Part shown: positions 9,414 to 18,509 of the stretch, piece by piece
How positions within the stretch are numbered: the first letter of the stretch is position 1
Layout: every line of letters begins with the position of its first letter
Source of the DNA: Streptomyces uncialis
Lineage (GTDB): Bacteria > Actinomycetota > Actinomycetes > Streptomycetales > Streptomycetaceae
DNA length: 64,000 nt
Reading direction: 5' to 3'
NCBI RefSeq assembly: GCF_036250755.1
Contig: NZ_CP109584.1
Coordinates: 1-64,000, forward strand
Translations under genes and position numbers: made by a program
Notes under the pieces: generated by a model
The model's database searches: none
The model's input: the letters and a program-made list of their open reading frames with translations, nothing else
Told to the model about the DNA's origin: nothing

Positions 9414-10244
9414 TCAGATTCCGGTGCGGGTGTTGATCCAGAGGCGGTAGGTGCCGACGTTGGTGTAGACGGTGGGGCTGGACCGGCTGCACCTGCCGGA
9501 GCCGAAGCTGACGATGCCGATCTGCGTCCCGTTCTGGGCCAGGGGGCCGCCGCTGTCGCCGATGCAGCCGGAAGCGGGGTTGGGGTCGTCGTCGGGGGCG
9601 AGGGTGCAGATGTGGCTGAGGGGGTCCACGGCGCCGGAGGTGAAGTGCAGGGCGCAGGTGGCGACGGGCAGGACGGTCATGCCGGCGTGCTGGAGGGTGT
9701 TGGACGGCCCGCCGTCGGCGTGGGTGGCTCCCCATCCGGTGAGGGTCGCGGTTCCGCCGAGGAGTTCAGGGAGAGCGGGGAGGGTGATCGGCTGGATCCG
9801 CGGCGTGTAGGTGATCGGGGTGGTCAGTTTGACGACCCCGATGTCGTGGGGCGAACCACCGCCGGAATGGACATAGCGCTCGTGAAGTACACGCCGTTCG
9901 ACGCTGTGGGCGGTGCCGCCCGCGTCAAGGGTGTTGGTGCCCGCCACGACCCGGATACCGGTGGTGGGCACCCCTTTCAGGCAGTGGGCCGCGGTCAGGA
10001 TCCACTCGGTTCCGATGATCGAGCCGCCGCAGATGTGGCTGCCGCCGTACTGCAAGGACACCTGATACGGGTAAGCGCCTTCCGGCGCGTCCGTCCCGCC
10101 GACGATCTGCGCGGACACAGGCGGCTCATCGGCGGATACCGGCCCCGTCCCCGCCACCAGGGCACCTGCCATCGCCACCCCCGCGACCGCGGCCCGCGCC
10201 GATAAACGGACCCGTGTGCGGAGCCTGCAAGCCATAAGCCGCAT
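9414..10244 (-). CDS. Secreted trypsin-like serine protease
   Basis: 276 aa, chymotrypsin fold (family S1). A signal peptide with hydrophobic core AAVAGVAMAGALVAGTG precedes a short propeptide and the mature N-terminus IVGGTDAPEG. The triad is complete: His in LTAAHC, Asp in HDIGVVKL, Ser in GDSGGPL. Cysteines around the His and Ser loops fit the usual disulfides. Its length is typical of Streptomyces trypsins. It is probably activated by cleavage before IVGG. A truncated relative lies just upstream at 10587-10964. Confidence 0.9.
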   Translation of the reverse strand: MRLMACRLRTRVRLSARAAVAGVAMAGALVAGTGPVSADEPPVSAQIVGGTDAPEGAYPYQVSLQYGGSHICGGSIIGTEWILTAAHCLKGVPTTGIRVVAGTNTLDAGGTAHSVERRVLHERYVHSGGGSPHDIGVVKLTTPITYTPRIQPITLPALPELLGGTATLTGWGATHADGGPSNTLQHAGMTVLPVATCALHFTSGAVDPLSHICTLAPDDDPNPASGCIGDSGGPLAQNGTQIGIVSFGSGRCSRSSPTVYTNVGTYRLWINTRTGI

Positions 10245-10586
10245 ACCCGTCCTCCTCGTGTGTGGTCACCGGCTCACCCGGACAGGGAGCCGTGCCCGCG
10301 AAGCCTTCCCCTCCGCTCCCACGCCGAAGCCCTACACGACCCGGACACCGGCCCCGTCCCCGCATCGGGACACCCGCGCGTGACGTGTCGTGTTCACGGG
10401 GCCTCCGTCAGCGCGGGCAGGATGCCGCCGGTCCCCGCTTGTGCCCGGCGGCCCCCTGGCACGGGCCGACCACCCCCGTCTCGGGGCAGGAGAGCCGGGG
10501 TCGTGGTCGCCACGGTGATCCGGCAGGAGCATGCCGTACCAGACCACGGGGGTTTCATTTTTCGTTGTGCGGGGGCGGGCCGGAGC
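10245..10586. other. Spacer between protease and protease remnant
   Basis: No gene, clear terminator or repeat stands out. The only AT-richer patch is a TTTCATTTTTCG run near 10554-10565, just downstream of the remnant on the minus strand, possibly part of a degenerate terminator or a recombination scar. Confidence 0.3.
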
Positions 10587-10964
10587 CTAATCGCGCAGGA
10601 CGGCTTGTCCCGTCGCGCTGAGGCAGTGCGCTGCGGTGAGGACCTTGTTGCGGGCGATGAGGACGCCGGCGCAGATCCTGTACCAGGGGTCATCGGCCTG
10701 CGCCTGGGCGGACACCTGGGTGGCGGCCGGTTCCGGCCGGACCTGCGCGGCCGTGGCAGGGACGGCCGCCACGGCCGTCAGGAGTACGGAACCGGTCAGA
10801 ACGGCGCCCGCGGACGCCACGGCGCGGAGCCGGGACCCGGGCACTTTGACGACGGGCGAAGCGGGCGAGGAGTGGGTGTCCCGGGGCGGCCTCGTCAAGT
10901 CTGCTCCCTGTTCTCTGGTGTTCTGCATGTGTGAACCCGGTGACATTGCCGGGCTCGTCCGCAT
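10587..10964 (-). pseudogene. Truncated serine protease (N-terminal part only)
   Basis: At most 125 aa. A signal-peptide-like segment (AVLTGSVLLTAVAAVPATAA) is followed by ICAGVLIARNKVLTAAHCLS, which contains the His-loop of an S1 protease. The reading frame stops a few residues later (ATGQAVLRD), so the Asp and Ser of the triad are missing. The start is uncertain: codons at 10964, 10928 or a GTG nearer the signal peptide are possible. It is most simply a deletion remnant of a protease like the one at 9414-10244. Confidence 0.6.
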
Positions 10965-11248
10965 GTCTTACCAGCCACGGCCGGCCCGCCGCCGGGAAAC
11001 GAAGCAGATCTCCCGAACCGGAGCGCCGGAGCAATGCCGTGAGGTAAAGGGCGGGGACGGCGGCGTTCCGGCCTGCCGGGCACAGCGCCTCGGCATTGTC
11101 CAGGCCGTGACGTGCCGTTCCGGAGTTGTTCCAGAGGTTCTGGGTGCTCTCCGGGGTGGCGTCGAGGTCCGCGGCCGCCGCATAGCCGCCCGGCCCTGCG
11201 CGCGCCCCCTACCGCGAGGCAGGGCAGCAGGCGCTGCCACCCCGCCCG

Positions 11249-11428
11249 CTACGAACGGCGCGGCACATTGCCCTCGACCTTCGGCAGGATGCGGGTCCCG
11301 GCCCGCCAGAACGTCGCATCCGTCCTGCGGACCCCGTCCAGGTCCCGGCCGGCCAGGATCTTCCCGATCCCGACCACCACCGACTCGGCGTTCTCCTCCA
11401 CCTGCCGGTCGAACCTGCTCTGCCCCAT
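11249..11428 (-). CDS. Small protein of unknown function
   Basis: 59 aa, starting MGQSRFDRQVEENAESV, with GAGAGGG ahead of the ATG. Mixed charged helix followed by RTDATFWRAGTRILPKVEGN. I do not recognise a family. Good codon bias and a proper ribosome site argue that it is real. It stands alone between the protease remnant and the gene ending at 11595. Confidence 0.45.
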   Translation of the reverse strand: MGQSRFDRQVEENAESVVVGIGKILAGRDLDGVRRTDATFWRAGTRILPKVEGNVPRRS

Positions 11429-11594
11429 GAGTTGTGCCCTCTCAGCCGTGCTGTCGATGTCCCGGGCACCCAACACCCAGAAGCGGACACGACCATAAAA
11501 CAGGGGGCTTGTGCATAGATTCCGGCGAATCCCGGGGCACTTGTGAATAAAAAATCAGGCCCGGGCCGGGCGGGCGATGGCCCGGTGCTGGTCG

Positions 11595-12092
11595 TCAGCC
11601 GCTGGCGGCCGTCACCGCGTGGTCGATGACCGCGGTGAGCACGGGCAGATCGGCGGTGTAGTCGCCGTAGCCGTGGAGATCGGCGGCGAGCCGTGCCGCA
11701 CCGGCCACCCCGAGCACCGCAGTCTTCTGTCCGGGCGTCAGCCCGTCCCCGAGGACCACCGCGCCTTCCCACAACTGCTCCCGCACCTCGGGGCCCACTC
11801 CCCCGTCGCCGCCGGTGACGGTGCCGGTGTGCGGGTCGCGGACGGCGGTGTCGAACGGGTCCAGGCGGTCGAGCGTCATCTCCACGGCGTCGGCGAGATC
11901 GAGGAGGGGATGGGTGACCCCGGGAACGGGATGGGCGTCGGCGGGGGCGAGGGAGCGCAGCCAGCGCCCCGCGCGGATACCGGCGGCGCGGGCGTCGGCG
12001 AGGACAGCGGCCTGCTCGCGGTCGTGTTGTTCGGGGTTGAGTTGTTCGGCCGACGGGTCCGGCAGGGTGCCTGGTGCGGGGAAGGTGGTCAT
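11595..12092 (-). CDS. Hypothetical plasmid protein
   Basis: 165 aa from the ATG at 12092 (an in-frame upstream start at 12140 is possible). Ala/Asp-rich, mostly helical, with LADAVEMTLDRLDPFD and a C-terminal AVLGVAGAARLAADLHGYGDY. No membrane segment, signal or catalytic motif. Together with the next gene it looks like plasmid-backbone filler of unknown role. Confidence 0.5.
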   Translation of the reverse strand: MTTFPAPGTLPDPSAEQLNPEQHDREQAAVLADARAAGIRAGRWLRSLAPADAHPVPGVTHPLLDLADAVEMTLDRLDPFDTAVRDPHTGTVTGGDGGVGPEVREQLWEGAVVLGDGLTPGQKTAVLGVAGAARLAADLHGYGDYTADLPVLTAVIDHAVTAASG

Positions 12093-12164
12093 ACCGGTCC
12101 AATGAGCCGGGCACCCCGGCGGTGGCGCAGGGCCGGGCATCCCGCGCCTTGCCCGACGCCGGGT

Positions 12165-12630
12165 TCAGCGTTCCGTACGGATGCCCTGGTACCCGGGCCC
12201 GAGACCACGCCGCCGCGGCCGGGGCAGCGACGGCGCCCCGGGTGCGGGGGCGGTCTGGGGTCCGGTACCGGCGGCGGGTCCGGCCGGCTCCCCGGCGGGG
12301 AGACCGAGATGGCGGCGGGCGGCGGCCGTGGCCGCCGCCACCGCCGCGAGCGCCTCAGCGGTGGCGGGGCTGATCCCGGACAGCGCGGCGGTAAGGACGT
12401 CGATCGCGTCCAGGGCGTCCTCCGCCGCCGCCTCGCTCCAGGTGGTGGGTGTGACGACGTCGGCGAGATGGCAGGCGCTCTCGACCACCAGCTCGGCCCG
12501 CTGCTCGACCCCGGGTGCCGCCCGGGAAGTAAGTCCCATACCCGGGTTCAACGACGCTGGTGGCGGAATCGATCGCCCTCTTCACGCTGATGTCGATCGG
12601 GTCCTTCACGTCACTGTCCGGGATGTTCAC
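12165..12630 (-). pseudogene. Helical protein gene, apparently frameshifted
   Basis: The start region reads MNIPDSDVKDPIDISVKRAI in one frame (from 12630). The rest, GVEQRAELVVESACHLADVV...EDALDAIDVLTAAL, is in another frame ending at 12165. The switch falls at about 12530-12555 around a CCCGGG-rich stretch. Either one gene has suffered a one-base indel, or two short overlapping genes exist; both halves look coding. It sits upstream of the unknown gene at 11595-12092, in the same direction. Confidence 0.45.
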
Positions 12631-12708
12631 GCCGTCTCCGGGATGACTGACTGCCCAGGCCGGAGACGGTGGTCGCCCTCGGGGATGCAGACCCCGGGGG
12701 TGTGCCGG

Positions 12709-14331
12709 CTACCGGCGACGTCCGAACAGGCCGCGGCTCTTCTTCACCCCCGCTTCCGCAGCCTCGCGGGCAGCGGCCTCCTCCGCCCGACGGCGGGCAG
12801 CACGTTCGGCTTCGGCGGCGGCTTCCTTCCGGGCGACGTCGTCGCCGTGGCAGCTCCCGCACACGGACAGGTCGCCGGCCTTCCAGGCTCCGGGGCGCGC
12901 GGTGGTCTCCTCCCAGCGCTGGTCGGTGAACTTCGCCCCGCACCGCGAGCACACCGGGCGCTGCGCCTCCCGTTCGGCGGCCCGCTGCCGCTGGTCCTTC
13001 TCCTCGGCCCGCTCGTACTGGCGCCGGTAGAGGGCGTCGCCGTCGGGGTTGTCGAGCGCGGCGGTCAGCGTCTGCTCACCGGTGCGGCCGAGACGTCGCC
13101 ACACCGCCGCGTCCGCGCCGTGCTCCTGGAGCCGCTCCAGGGTGGTGACGACCACGGGCACCACCTGGCCGTGGTCGAGGGCCGTGATCCCACGGTAGAA
13201 GCTGTCGTACCTGCGCGGTGCCCAGTGCCGTCGGCCCGCCTCCTCCAGCACCTTCACCGTGTTGGCGACCCTGGCGTCCGTGGTGTCGGCGAACACGAAC
13301 GCCAGCGGAGGTGTGCCTTCCCTGCCGGTCGGCGGGTAGACCCGGCGCCACAAGCGCTCCTCGTGGCCGACGAGCTGCTCGATCGCGTCCGGCCGGGAGC
13401 GGACCAGGTCCACGGTGCGCTGGTCCGCGTCCGGAGGGAGCAGCCGGAACCAGTCGGCGTAGCGGTGGAGTTTGCGGACCAGCTGGTGGGCGTCTTCGGT
13501 GCGGCGGTCGATCTCCAGGAGCAGGATCGGCACCTTGGCCTGGGGTGCCCGCATCACGAGGTCGGCCCGCTGCACGAACCCGTTCCCGAGCCGGTGAGGG
13601 ATCTCGGTCTGGAAGGCGAGCGGGTGCCCGATCCCGGCTCGGTGGAGTTCGGCGGCGGTCGAGGTGACCGCCGCGGCGTGGTCGCTGTAGCCGGTGCCGA
13701 GCAGCTCCCCGGTGTCCGGGTCGTACTCCTGCTTGCGGAGCACCGAGATCCGTATGCCCTCCGGCTCCAGCAGCTTCCTCGCCTCGCGGTGTCCCCGGTC
13801 GGTGAGTACCCACACCTGCCGCTGGTCCTTCTGGACCGATTCGATCCTCACCAGGCGGTGGTCCTCCATGTCCAGGAGGTTGTCCCGCGTGAGCCTGTCG
13901 TGGCGGTTGCCGGGGCGGGTCAGCTTCCACAGCTGGTCGGGCGTAGCCCTCTGGAAGATGCCCAGCGCTTGCAGCAGTTCCTGGCGCCGGGGTTCGGTCG
14001 AGTTCTTCCTGTGCACAGGTCGCCTTTGGACAAGAGGGTTGTCGGACCTGCGGCGACCCCCTGACCGGCCGGGCTGACCTGCGGAAACGCCCGGCTTCTG
14101 ACGACGAGGCGCGGAGGGGGTGATGGAGGGGCCCGTGGAGGGGGCCTGCGGAACCCGGTCGGCGTCGCCGCCGGGCGCCTGGTCGGCGGTGGCGTGCGGC
14201 TCGCGGGCGGGGCCGGGTGTGCGGTCGGCGGGCACGATTGTCCTCGGATTCTCCGGCCTGAAGGCCGGGTCGGCGATCGTCCGGCCCGTACGCCGAACTG
14301 CGCACGGGCCGGGCCCACCGTGAAAGCGCAC
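12709..14331 (-). CDS. Replication-relaxation family protein
   Basis: Up to 540 aa; the true start may be well inside, since the first ~110 residues are low-complexity and the GTG at 14331 has poor spacing. From RRQELLQALGIFQRATPDQL a winged-helix domain (DNLLDMEDHRLVRIE) is followed by a nuclease-like/relaxation core (LLLEIDRRTEDAHQLVRKLHR, a D/E-R-K pattern). The C-terminus has a zinc site (CSRCGAKF...CGSCHGD) and a Lys/Arg-rich tail. This matches the Replic_Relax type found on actinobacterial plasmids and ICEs. It probably acts on plasmid DNA in replication or transfer; the biochemical role is not established. Confidence 0.7.
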   Translation of the reverse strand: MRFHGGPGPCAVRRTGRTIADPAFRPENPRTIVPADRTPGPAREPHATADQAPGGDADRVPQAPSTGPSITPSAPRRQKPGVSAGQPGRSGGRRRSDNPLVQRRPVHRKNSTEPRRQELLQALGIFQRATPDQLWKLTRPGNRHDRLTRDNLLDMEDHRLVRIESVQKDQRQVWVLTDRGHREARKLLEPEGIRISVLRKQEYDPDTGELLGTGYSDHAAAVTSTAAELHRAGIGHPLAFQTEIPHRLGNGFVQRADLVMRAPQAKVPILLLEIDRRTEDAHQLVRKLHRYADWFRLLPPDADQRTVDLVRSRPDAIEQLVGHEERLWRRVYPPTGREGTPPLAFVFADTTDARVANTVKVLEEAGRRHWAPRRYDSFYRGITALDHGQVVPVVVTTLERLQEHGADAAVWRRLGRTGEQTLTAALDNPDGDALYRRQYERAEEKDQRQRAAEREAQRPVCSRCGAKFTDQRWEETTARPGAWKAGDLSVCGSCHGDDVARKEAAAEAERAARRRAEEAAAREAAEAGVKKSRGLFGRRR

Positions 14332-14766
14332 CCCTTGACCGCGGTCTGACGCCCACCACCGACCGGTGTCCGTTTTACCCCTTGACCACCCCTTGGCTGC
14401 CCTGAATGTCCGTGACCGACGTCATGAACGGGCTCCTGGCGAAGCCGTCCGCGTTCCCGCACCCGGAAAGGAGGCGGAGAACTCTCTCCTCCCCCAAGGG
14501 GCGATGCCCGGCCGGGGCGTGGTGGTGCGGATCAGCGGGTGGCACAGCTGCCGGACGGAGAGGAGACCGGGTCGCCAGCCGCACGGTTTGCGGGAGCGGA
14601 AGGGGTCGCCCGGATGCCGGTGGCGCACCGGTGTAGGCGGTGGCGCGCACCCGGCACGATGCGCGGGACACGATGCTCCGCACTCCCCCGACCCCGATGG
14701 TGCGCACCGGATGCCGCGCATCACGGTGGACACCGGCACGGCATCCACTCCCCCGGCCGGCGACAC

Positions 14767-14819
14767 GATGCTGTGCACTCCCACCCGATGGTCTCCACCG
14801 CGTGGGAGTGCACAGCATC
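14767..14819. repeat. Perfect 18-bp inverted repeat
   Basis: GATGCTGTGCACTCCCAC at 14767-14784 is mirrored exactly by 14802-14819 around a 17-nt centre. It is the cleanest member of the GATGC repeat family in this block. Confidence 0.85.
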
Positions 14820-14925
14820 CCCGCACCACGTACCGACGCTACGCACGGTCACGATGCACGGCCCGGGCCGGGGCGGAGAGATCTCCCCTCCCCCGGCGCA
14901 TCCGGCGTGCATCGCAGACCGGATG

Positions 14926-14951
14926 CTCGGCATCGCCGCAGCGATGCCGAG
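14926..14951. repeat. Perfect 11-bp inverted repeat
   Basis: CTCGGCATCGC and GCGATGCCGAG flank CGCA. It is a short-loop member of the same GCATC/GATGC family. Confidence 0.8.
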
Positions 14952-15326
14952 CCGGGTCAAGGGGAAACAGCGAAATCCAGTAGCTGGTCAAGGGTTGCAT
15001 TCCGCCCGGTGACCGCTGCCGTGCTCGGAGGGCATCCCCGGTCAAGGGGTACCCACCGAGTGCACAGCATCCGATGCGCCATCACCCTCCGTGTCCACGA
15101 CGGGTTCGCGGGGCCGGGCCGGAGTGCCCTCTGGCGGGCACCGCGGTGCTCATCGTGCGGGCGTGGGAGTGCTCGGCATCGCCGGCGCGTGCACCGGATG
15201 CACCGGATGCGCTCGGTTCGGTGCATCGTGCGCACCTGGGTGAGTGCACGGCATCGCCGGGCACGGCACGGGGCGGGTGCACGGCATCGTCGCTCCGGGC
15301 ACCGGATGCCATGCACCCGCCCGCAC

Positions 15327-15563
15327 TCACCGCCGGCGGCGGCGCAGGCGCATCGTGCGCCACGGGTTCGGCCGGCTGCCGGGGTACTGCCGGGAGAACC
15401 GGCGCGGGCGCACGGCCGGGGGCGGTTCCGGCGCCGGATACAGCGCTTGGCGCAGCCGGGCCGCGTCGGCGAGCTGCTCCAGGCGGTCGATACGCCGGTC
15501 CAGGTCCGCGGCGAGCAGTTGCAGGTACTCCGGTGTGACGCGGGGCGGGGTCGGATCAGCCAT
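15327..15563 (-). CDS. Small basic protein, possible relaxase accessory
   Basis: 78 aa, starting MADPTPPRVTPEYLQLLAAD. An amphipathic helix (DLDRRIDRLEQLADAARL) is followed by a strongly basic tail ending RRRRR. It lies just downstream of the relaxase gene and beside the repeat block, so a DNA-binding accessory role in transfer is plausible but unproven. Confidence 0.5.
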   Translation of the reverse strand: MADPTPPRVTPEYLQLLAADLDRRIDRLEQLADAARLRQALYPAPEPPPAVRPRRFSRQYPGSRPNPWRTMRLRRRRR

Positions 15564-15741
15564 GCGGGCCTCCAGCGGTGAGAAGGGAAGTCGGTTCCCC
15601 GCACCCTCGCCGCTCCCGGATGGCTGCGGGGGTGGGCGGGCGGTCGCGTCCCGGCTGCTGGCGCGGTGACTTCGGACCCTGTCCCGCCGGGCGGTCTCCC
15701 GCCGCCCGGCGGCAGTCCGGGCGTCGTGGTGGTCCCGGCCG

Positions 15742-17736
15742 TCACGGCTGAACGCCCCGGCCCTGATTCTGGCCGTGGCCGTGGCCGGGTTGCTGGTGCT
15801 GCTCGTGCTCCTGGCGGCGCCGGTCGACCGGTCCGGCCGGGTCCGGGAGTTCCCCGTCGGCCAGGGCGCTGCGGTCGGCGTCCTCTTCGGCGAGCCTGCG
15901 TTTGCGGGCCTCGGTGGCGGCGGTCAGTTTGGCGAGTGCAGCGAGGCGTTCCGGGGCGGTCGTCCACGTCCCGGGGTCGGTCGTTCGGCCCTGCGCGTAC
16001 ACCTCGGGCATCGCCGCCCGCAGATGGGTGTGGATGGCGGCGGACCGTTGTGCCGGGGTGAGGAGGGTGTCCCGGCCGGGGTGGCCGACGGCGTGCGGCG
16101 GACCGGCCGCCGCCCAGTCGTCGTGGTGATGGTGGTGGTCGACGGCGTGCGGCCGGTCGGCTGCCGCCCGGTCGTCGTCGTGGTGGTGACGGTCGTCGGT
16201 GTGCGGGGGCGGTGTGGTCGCGGCCGGGGCTCCGTCCCGCGCAGGGGGTGTGGTGCGGGCGGTGCGGATCGCGTTCTGCAAAGCCAGGCTGGCGACCTGG
16301 GCCCGCTCGTACCGGGTCGCCGAACGCGGCGGTTTGCCGTCGGTGCCGGCGATGAACCAGCGGTCGGGCCACGGGAAGTCGGCGGTGTAGGTGATCTGGT
16401 CCGGCGCCGGGGTACGGCGCCCTTCCCGGGGCACCGTGAGCTGGCGGCTGTGGCGGGCGAGGGCCTGGTCGGCGATGTAGTCGTCCACACGGGGCGGGAA
16501 CGCGCGGCCGCGCAGGGTCTCCAGCAGATGCCGCCGCGCTTCGGCCAGGACGTGGCGGCGGGCGAACGCGTTGCGGACGGTGTAGACGACGGCGGCGACA
16601 TCGACCGCCGCGAGCGCGGTGTCCACGAGCGGGCGCACCCGGGCCCGGATCAACGCAGCTGCCGTACGGCAGCGTTCCAGCAGCCCGCCGATCATCGCCT
16701 TGCCGAAACGGAGGATCGCGGACGCACGCCACCACGCGAGCAATTGGGGCAGCGGGTGCGGGGTCTTCTTGTCCGGGCGGGTGTCCTGCGCCGCCCACCA
16801 CCCAAGGTTGTGGCGGGCACGCTCGTCCGGCAGCCGCCCGTACGTCTTCACGTACTCGTCGGTGATCGTCTCCAGGGCGTCCTCAATCCGCCGGCTGCGG
16901 GTCGACTTCCACTCGATCAACTCGGCGGGAACACCGGCGATCTCCATCACCGGCCGCAACCCGGGGGTCACCTCCCGCGGCACCGTCGCCAGGCCCAGTT
17001 CCTCGCACACCTCGGTGGTCATGGCGAGGGTGTAGAGCGTCCCCGCGGCCACCGCGTGCCGATAGAGCCGGCGGGTGTCGAGCGCGTACCAGGTGCCGTC
17101 CGCACGTTGGGCCCGGTTCAGGATCAGCACGTGCTCGTGGAGCAGCGGGAAGCCGTCGCGGTTGTCCCAATGCCGGAAGGATGCGGCCACCAGACCGGGC
17201 GGCTTGGCCCGCTTCCTGCCCGAGGACCAGCGGATCTCCGCGACCTCATCCTCCAGCCACTCCAACACCCTCGCGACCGCGCGTGCGTGCGCCCGCTCGA
17301 TCACCTCCCGGGTCCGGCCGTCCCCCAGCGCCCACAGCACCACCAGTGACGCCTGCGGCCGGAACACGAACTCCAAACCCAGCAGCGGCACCAGGTCCCG
17401 CTGCTCGATCTCCTCGACCGGCTGCCCCAGAACCGTCGCCAACCGCGCCGACACCGAATCGTCCCCGCCGGCCAGGCCCTCCCGCTCCAGCCAGTCCGCG
17501 TCCGGATGCCGCAGCTCCCCGAACACCAACTCCAGCTCCCGCTCCCCCACCACCGCCCCCGCGACCAGCCCGAGCCCCGGAAGACCGCGGCCCATCCACA
17601 CCCCGGGCGGGAGCCCCGCCTCCTCCTGGGCGTCCTTCAGCGACTGACCAGCCGGACGGCGGCCGTCGCCGACGACCACACCCCGCAGGAAGTACTGCCA
17701 CGCATTACGCCTCTGGATCTTCGCGACACTCAGCAT
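15742..17736 (-). CDS. MobF-type conjugative relaxase (TrwC domain only)
   Basis: 664 aa. The N-terminus MLSVAKIQRRNAWQYF carries the likely nicking tyrosine, Y15. The three-histidine metal site is intact: FRHWDNRDG...PLLHEHVLILN, with H189, H200 and H202. These are hallmarks of MobF relaxases, which cut one strand at oriT and stay bound to its 5' end. The usual C-terminal SF1 helicase is absent. Instead residues ~500-560 are His/Asp-rich with a repeated PHAV unit, and the tail is Gln/His-rich. The start at ATG 17736 matches the conserved beginning; a GTG at 17727 is better spaced from GGGGGG. The single-stranded mechanism contrasts with the FtsK-like ATPase at 35838-38045. Confidence 0.8.
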   Translation of the reverse strand: MLSVAKIQRRNAWQYFLRGVVVGDGRRPAGQSLKDAQEEAGLPPGVWMGRGLPGLGLVAGAVVGERELELVFGELRHPDADWLEREGLAGGDDSVSARLATVLGQPVEEIEQRDLVPLLGLEFVFRPQASLVVLWALGDGRTREVIERAHARAVARVLEWLEDEVAEIRWSSGRKRAKPPGLVAASFRHWDNRDGFPLLHEHVLILNRAQRADGTWYALDTRRLYRHAVAAGTLYTLAMTTEVCEELGLATVPREVTPGLRPVMEIAGVPAELIEWKSTRSRRIEDALETITDEYVKTYGRLPDERARHNLGWWAAQDTRPDKKTPHPLPQLLAWWRASAILRFGKAMIGGLLERCRTAAALIRARVRPLVDTALAAVDVAAVVYTVRNAFARRHVLAEARRHLLETLRGRAFPPRVDDYIADQALARHSRQLTVPREGRRTPAPDQITYTADFPWPDRWFIAGTDGKPPRSATRYERAQVASLALQNAIRTARTTPPARDGAPAATTPPPHTDDRHHHDDDRAAADRPHAVDHHHHHDDWAAAGPPHAVGHPGRDTLLTPAQRSAAIHTHLRAAMPEVYAQGRTTDPGTWTTAPERLAALAKLTAATEARKRRLAEEDADRSALADGELPDPAGPVDRRRQEHEQHQQPGHGHGQNQGRGVQP

Positions 17737-18051
17737 CCCCCCACAGGACACCCACTCTGACCTGCGGAAAAGCGCGATCCCGTGAGACGGGACAGTTCAC
17801 CGGAACTTCACCGCCCATCCCGCCCGGCGGGAGCCGGCGACCACGCCACGCCCACCAGGCGGACACCGGCCAGGCCAGGCAAATGCTGCGCTGCGACCAC
17901 CACACCAGCCACACCAGCCTCAAAAACATGCAGTAGACGACTCCGTCGCCACCACGCGTATATCTACGCGCCACTCCCCCACCCGACGGCTGAAGAAGCC
18001 CCACCCCCGCTACGTCACCAACCCCCGCCCGACCCGAGCGAGACACCCACC

Positions 18052-18072
18052 GCCCCCGGCAACGCCGGGGGC
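18052..18072. terminator. GCCCCCGGC / GCCGGGGGC hairpin
   Basis: A perfect 9-bp stem with an AAC loop, 26 bases before the GTG of the RelE-like gene. It may insulate that gene from upstream transcription. The remaining part of 17737-18097 shows no gene. Confidence 0.65.
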
Positions 18073-18097
18073 TTCGTGCTGCCCGGAGGACACCGCC

Positions 18098-18409
18098 GTG
18101 CCCACATACGAGACCACCACCCGCTTCACCCACGACCTGGACCGCCTCACCCCCGCCCAACGCGACCGCTTCCGCCGCATCGTGCGCACAGCCTTCGTCC
18201 CCGACCTCCACACCGGCCGCACCTTCCGTCCAGGGCTCCGCGTGAAACGCGTACGGTGCGCCCGGAACGGCGTCTACGAGCTCACCTGGTCCATGGGCGC
18301 CGGCCCCGCCGGACGTGCCACCTGGGAATACGGCACCCCGGTACGCCCCGGTGAGCAGCACATCATCTGGCGACGCATCGGCGGACACGCGATCCTGTCC
18401 GTGCCCTAG
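18098..18409 (+). CDS. RelE/ParE-fold small protein (possible toxin)
   Basis: 103 aa from a GTG with GGAGGA upstream. The sequence FTHDLDRLTPAQRDRFRRIV, then FRPGLRVKRVR and ELTWSMG...ATWEYG, ending IIWRRIGGHAIL, has the helix-helix-beta layout of RelE-like interferases. No antitoxin gene is visible next to it, so it may be an orphan, or act with a partner elsewhere. The family match is by pattern only. Confidence 0.5.
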   Translation: MPTYETTTRFTHDLDRLTPAQRDRFRRIVRTAFVPDLHTGRTFRPGLRVKRVRCARNGVYELTWSMGAGPAGRATWEYGTPVRPGEQHIIWRRIGGHAILSVP

Positions 18410-18509
18410 CCGGGACACCAGGCGAGGACATACCGGCCAGAATCAGCGGTGGCTACGCGGAGAGTTCTCCGTGATTCCCGTGACGGGGTGGTAGCAGCGC
18501 ACCACCGTG

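Larger units (their letters stand above)
14332..15326. repeat. One-kilobase gene-free block of inverted repeats
   Basis: No gene I can support. At least eight copies of a unit close to GATGCYGNGCACTCCC (either strand) occur, among them 14673, 14767, 14803, 15057, 15164, 15236 and 15279. A second motif, GGTCAAGGG(G), occurs near 14336, 14381, 14955, 14988 and 15040. The block lies between the replication-relaxation gene and the relaxase gene, a sensible place for an origin of transfer or replication, but that role is inferred. Confidence 0.55.
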
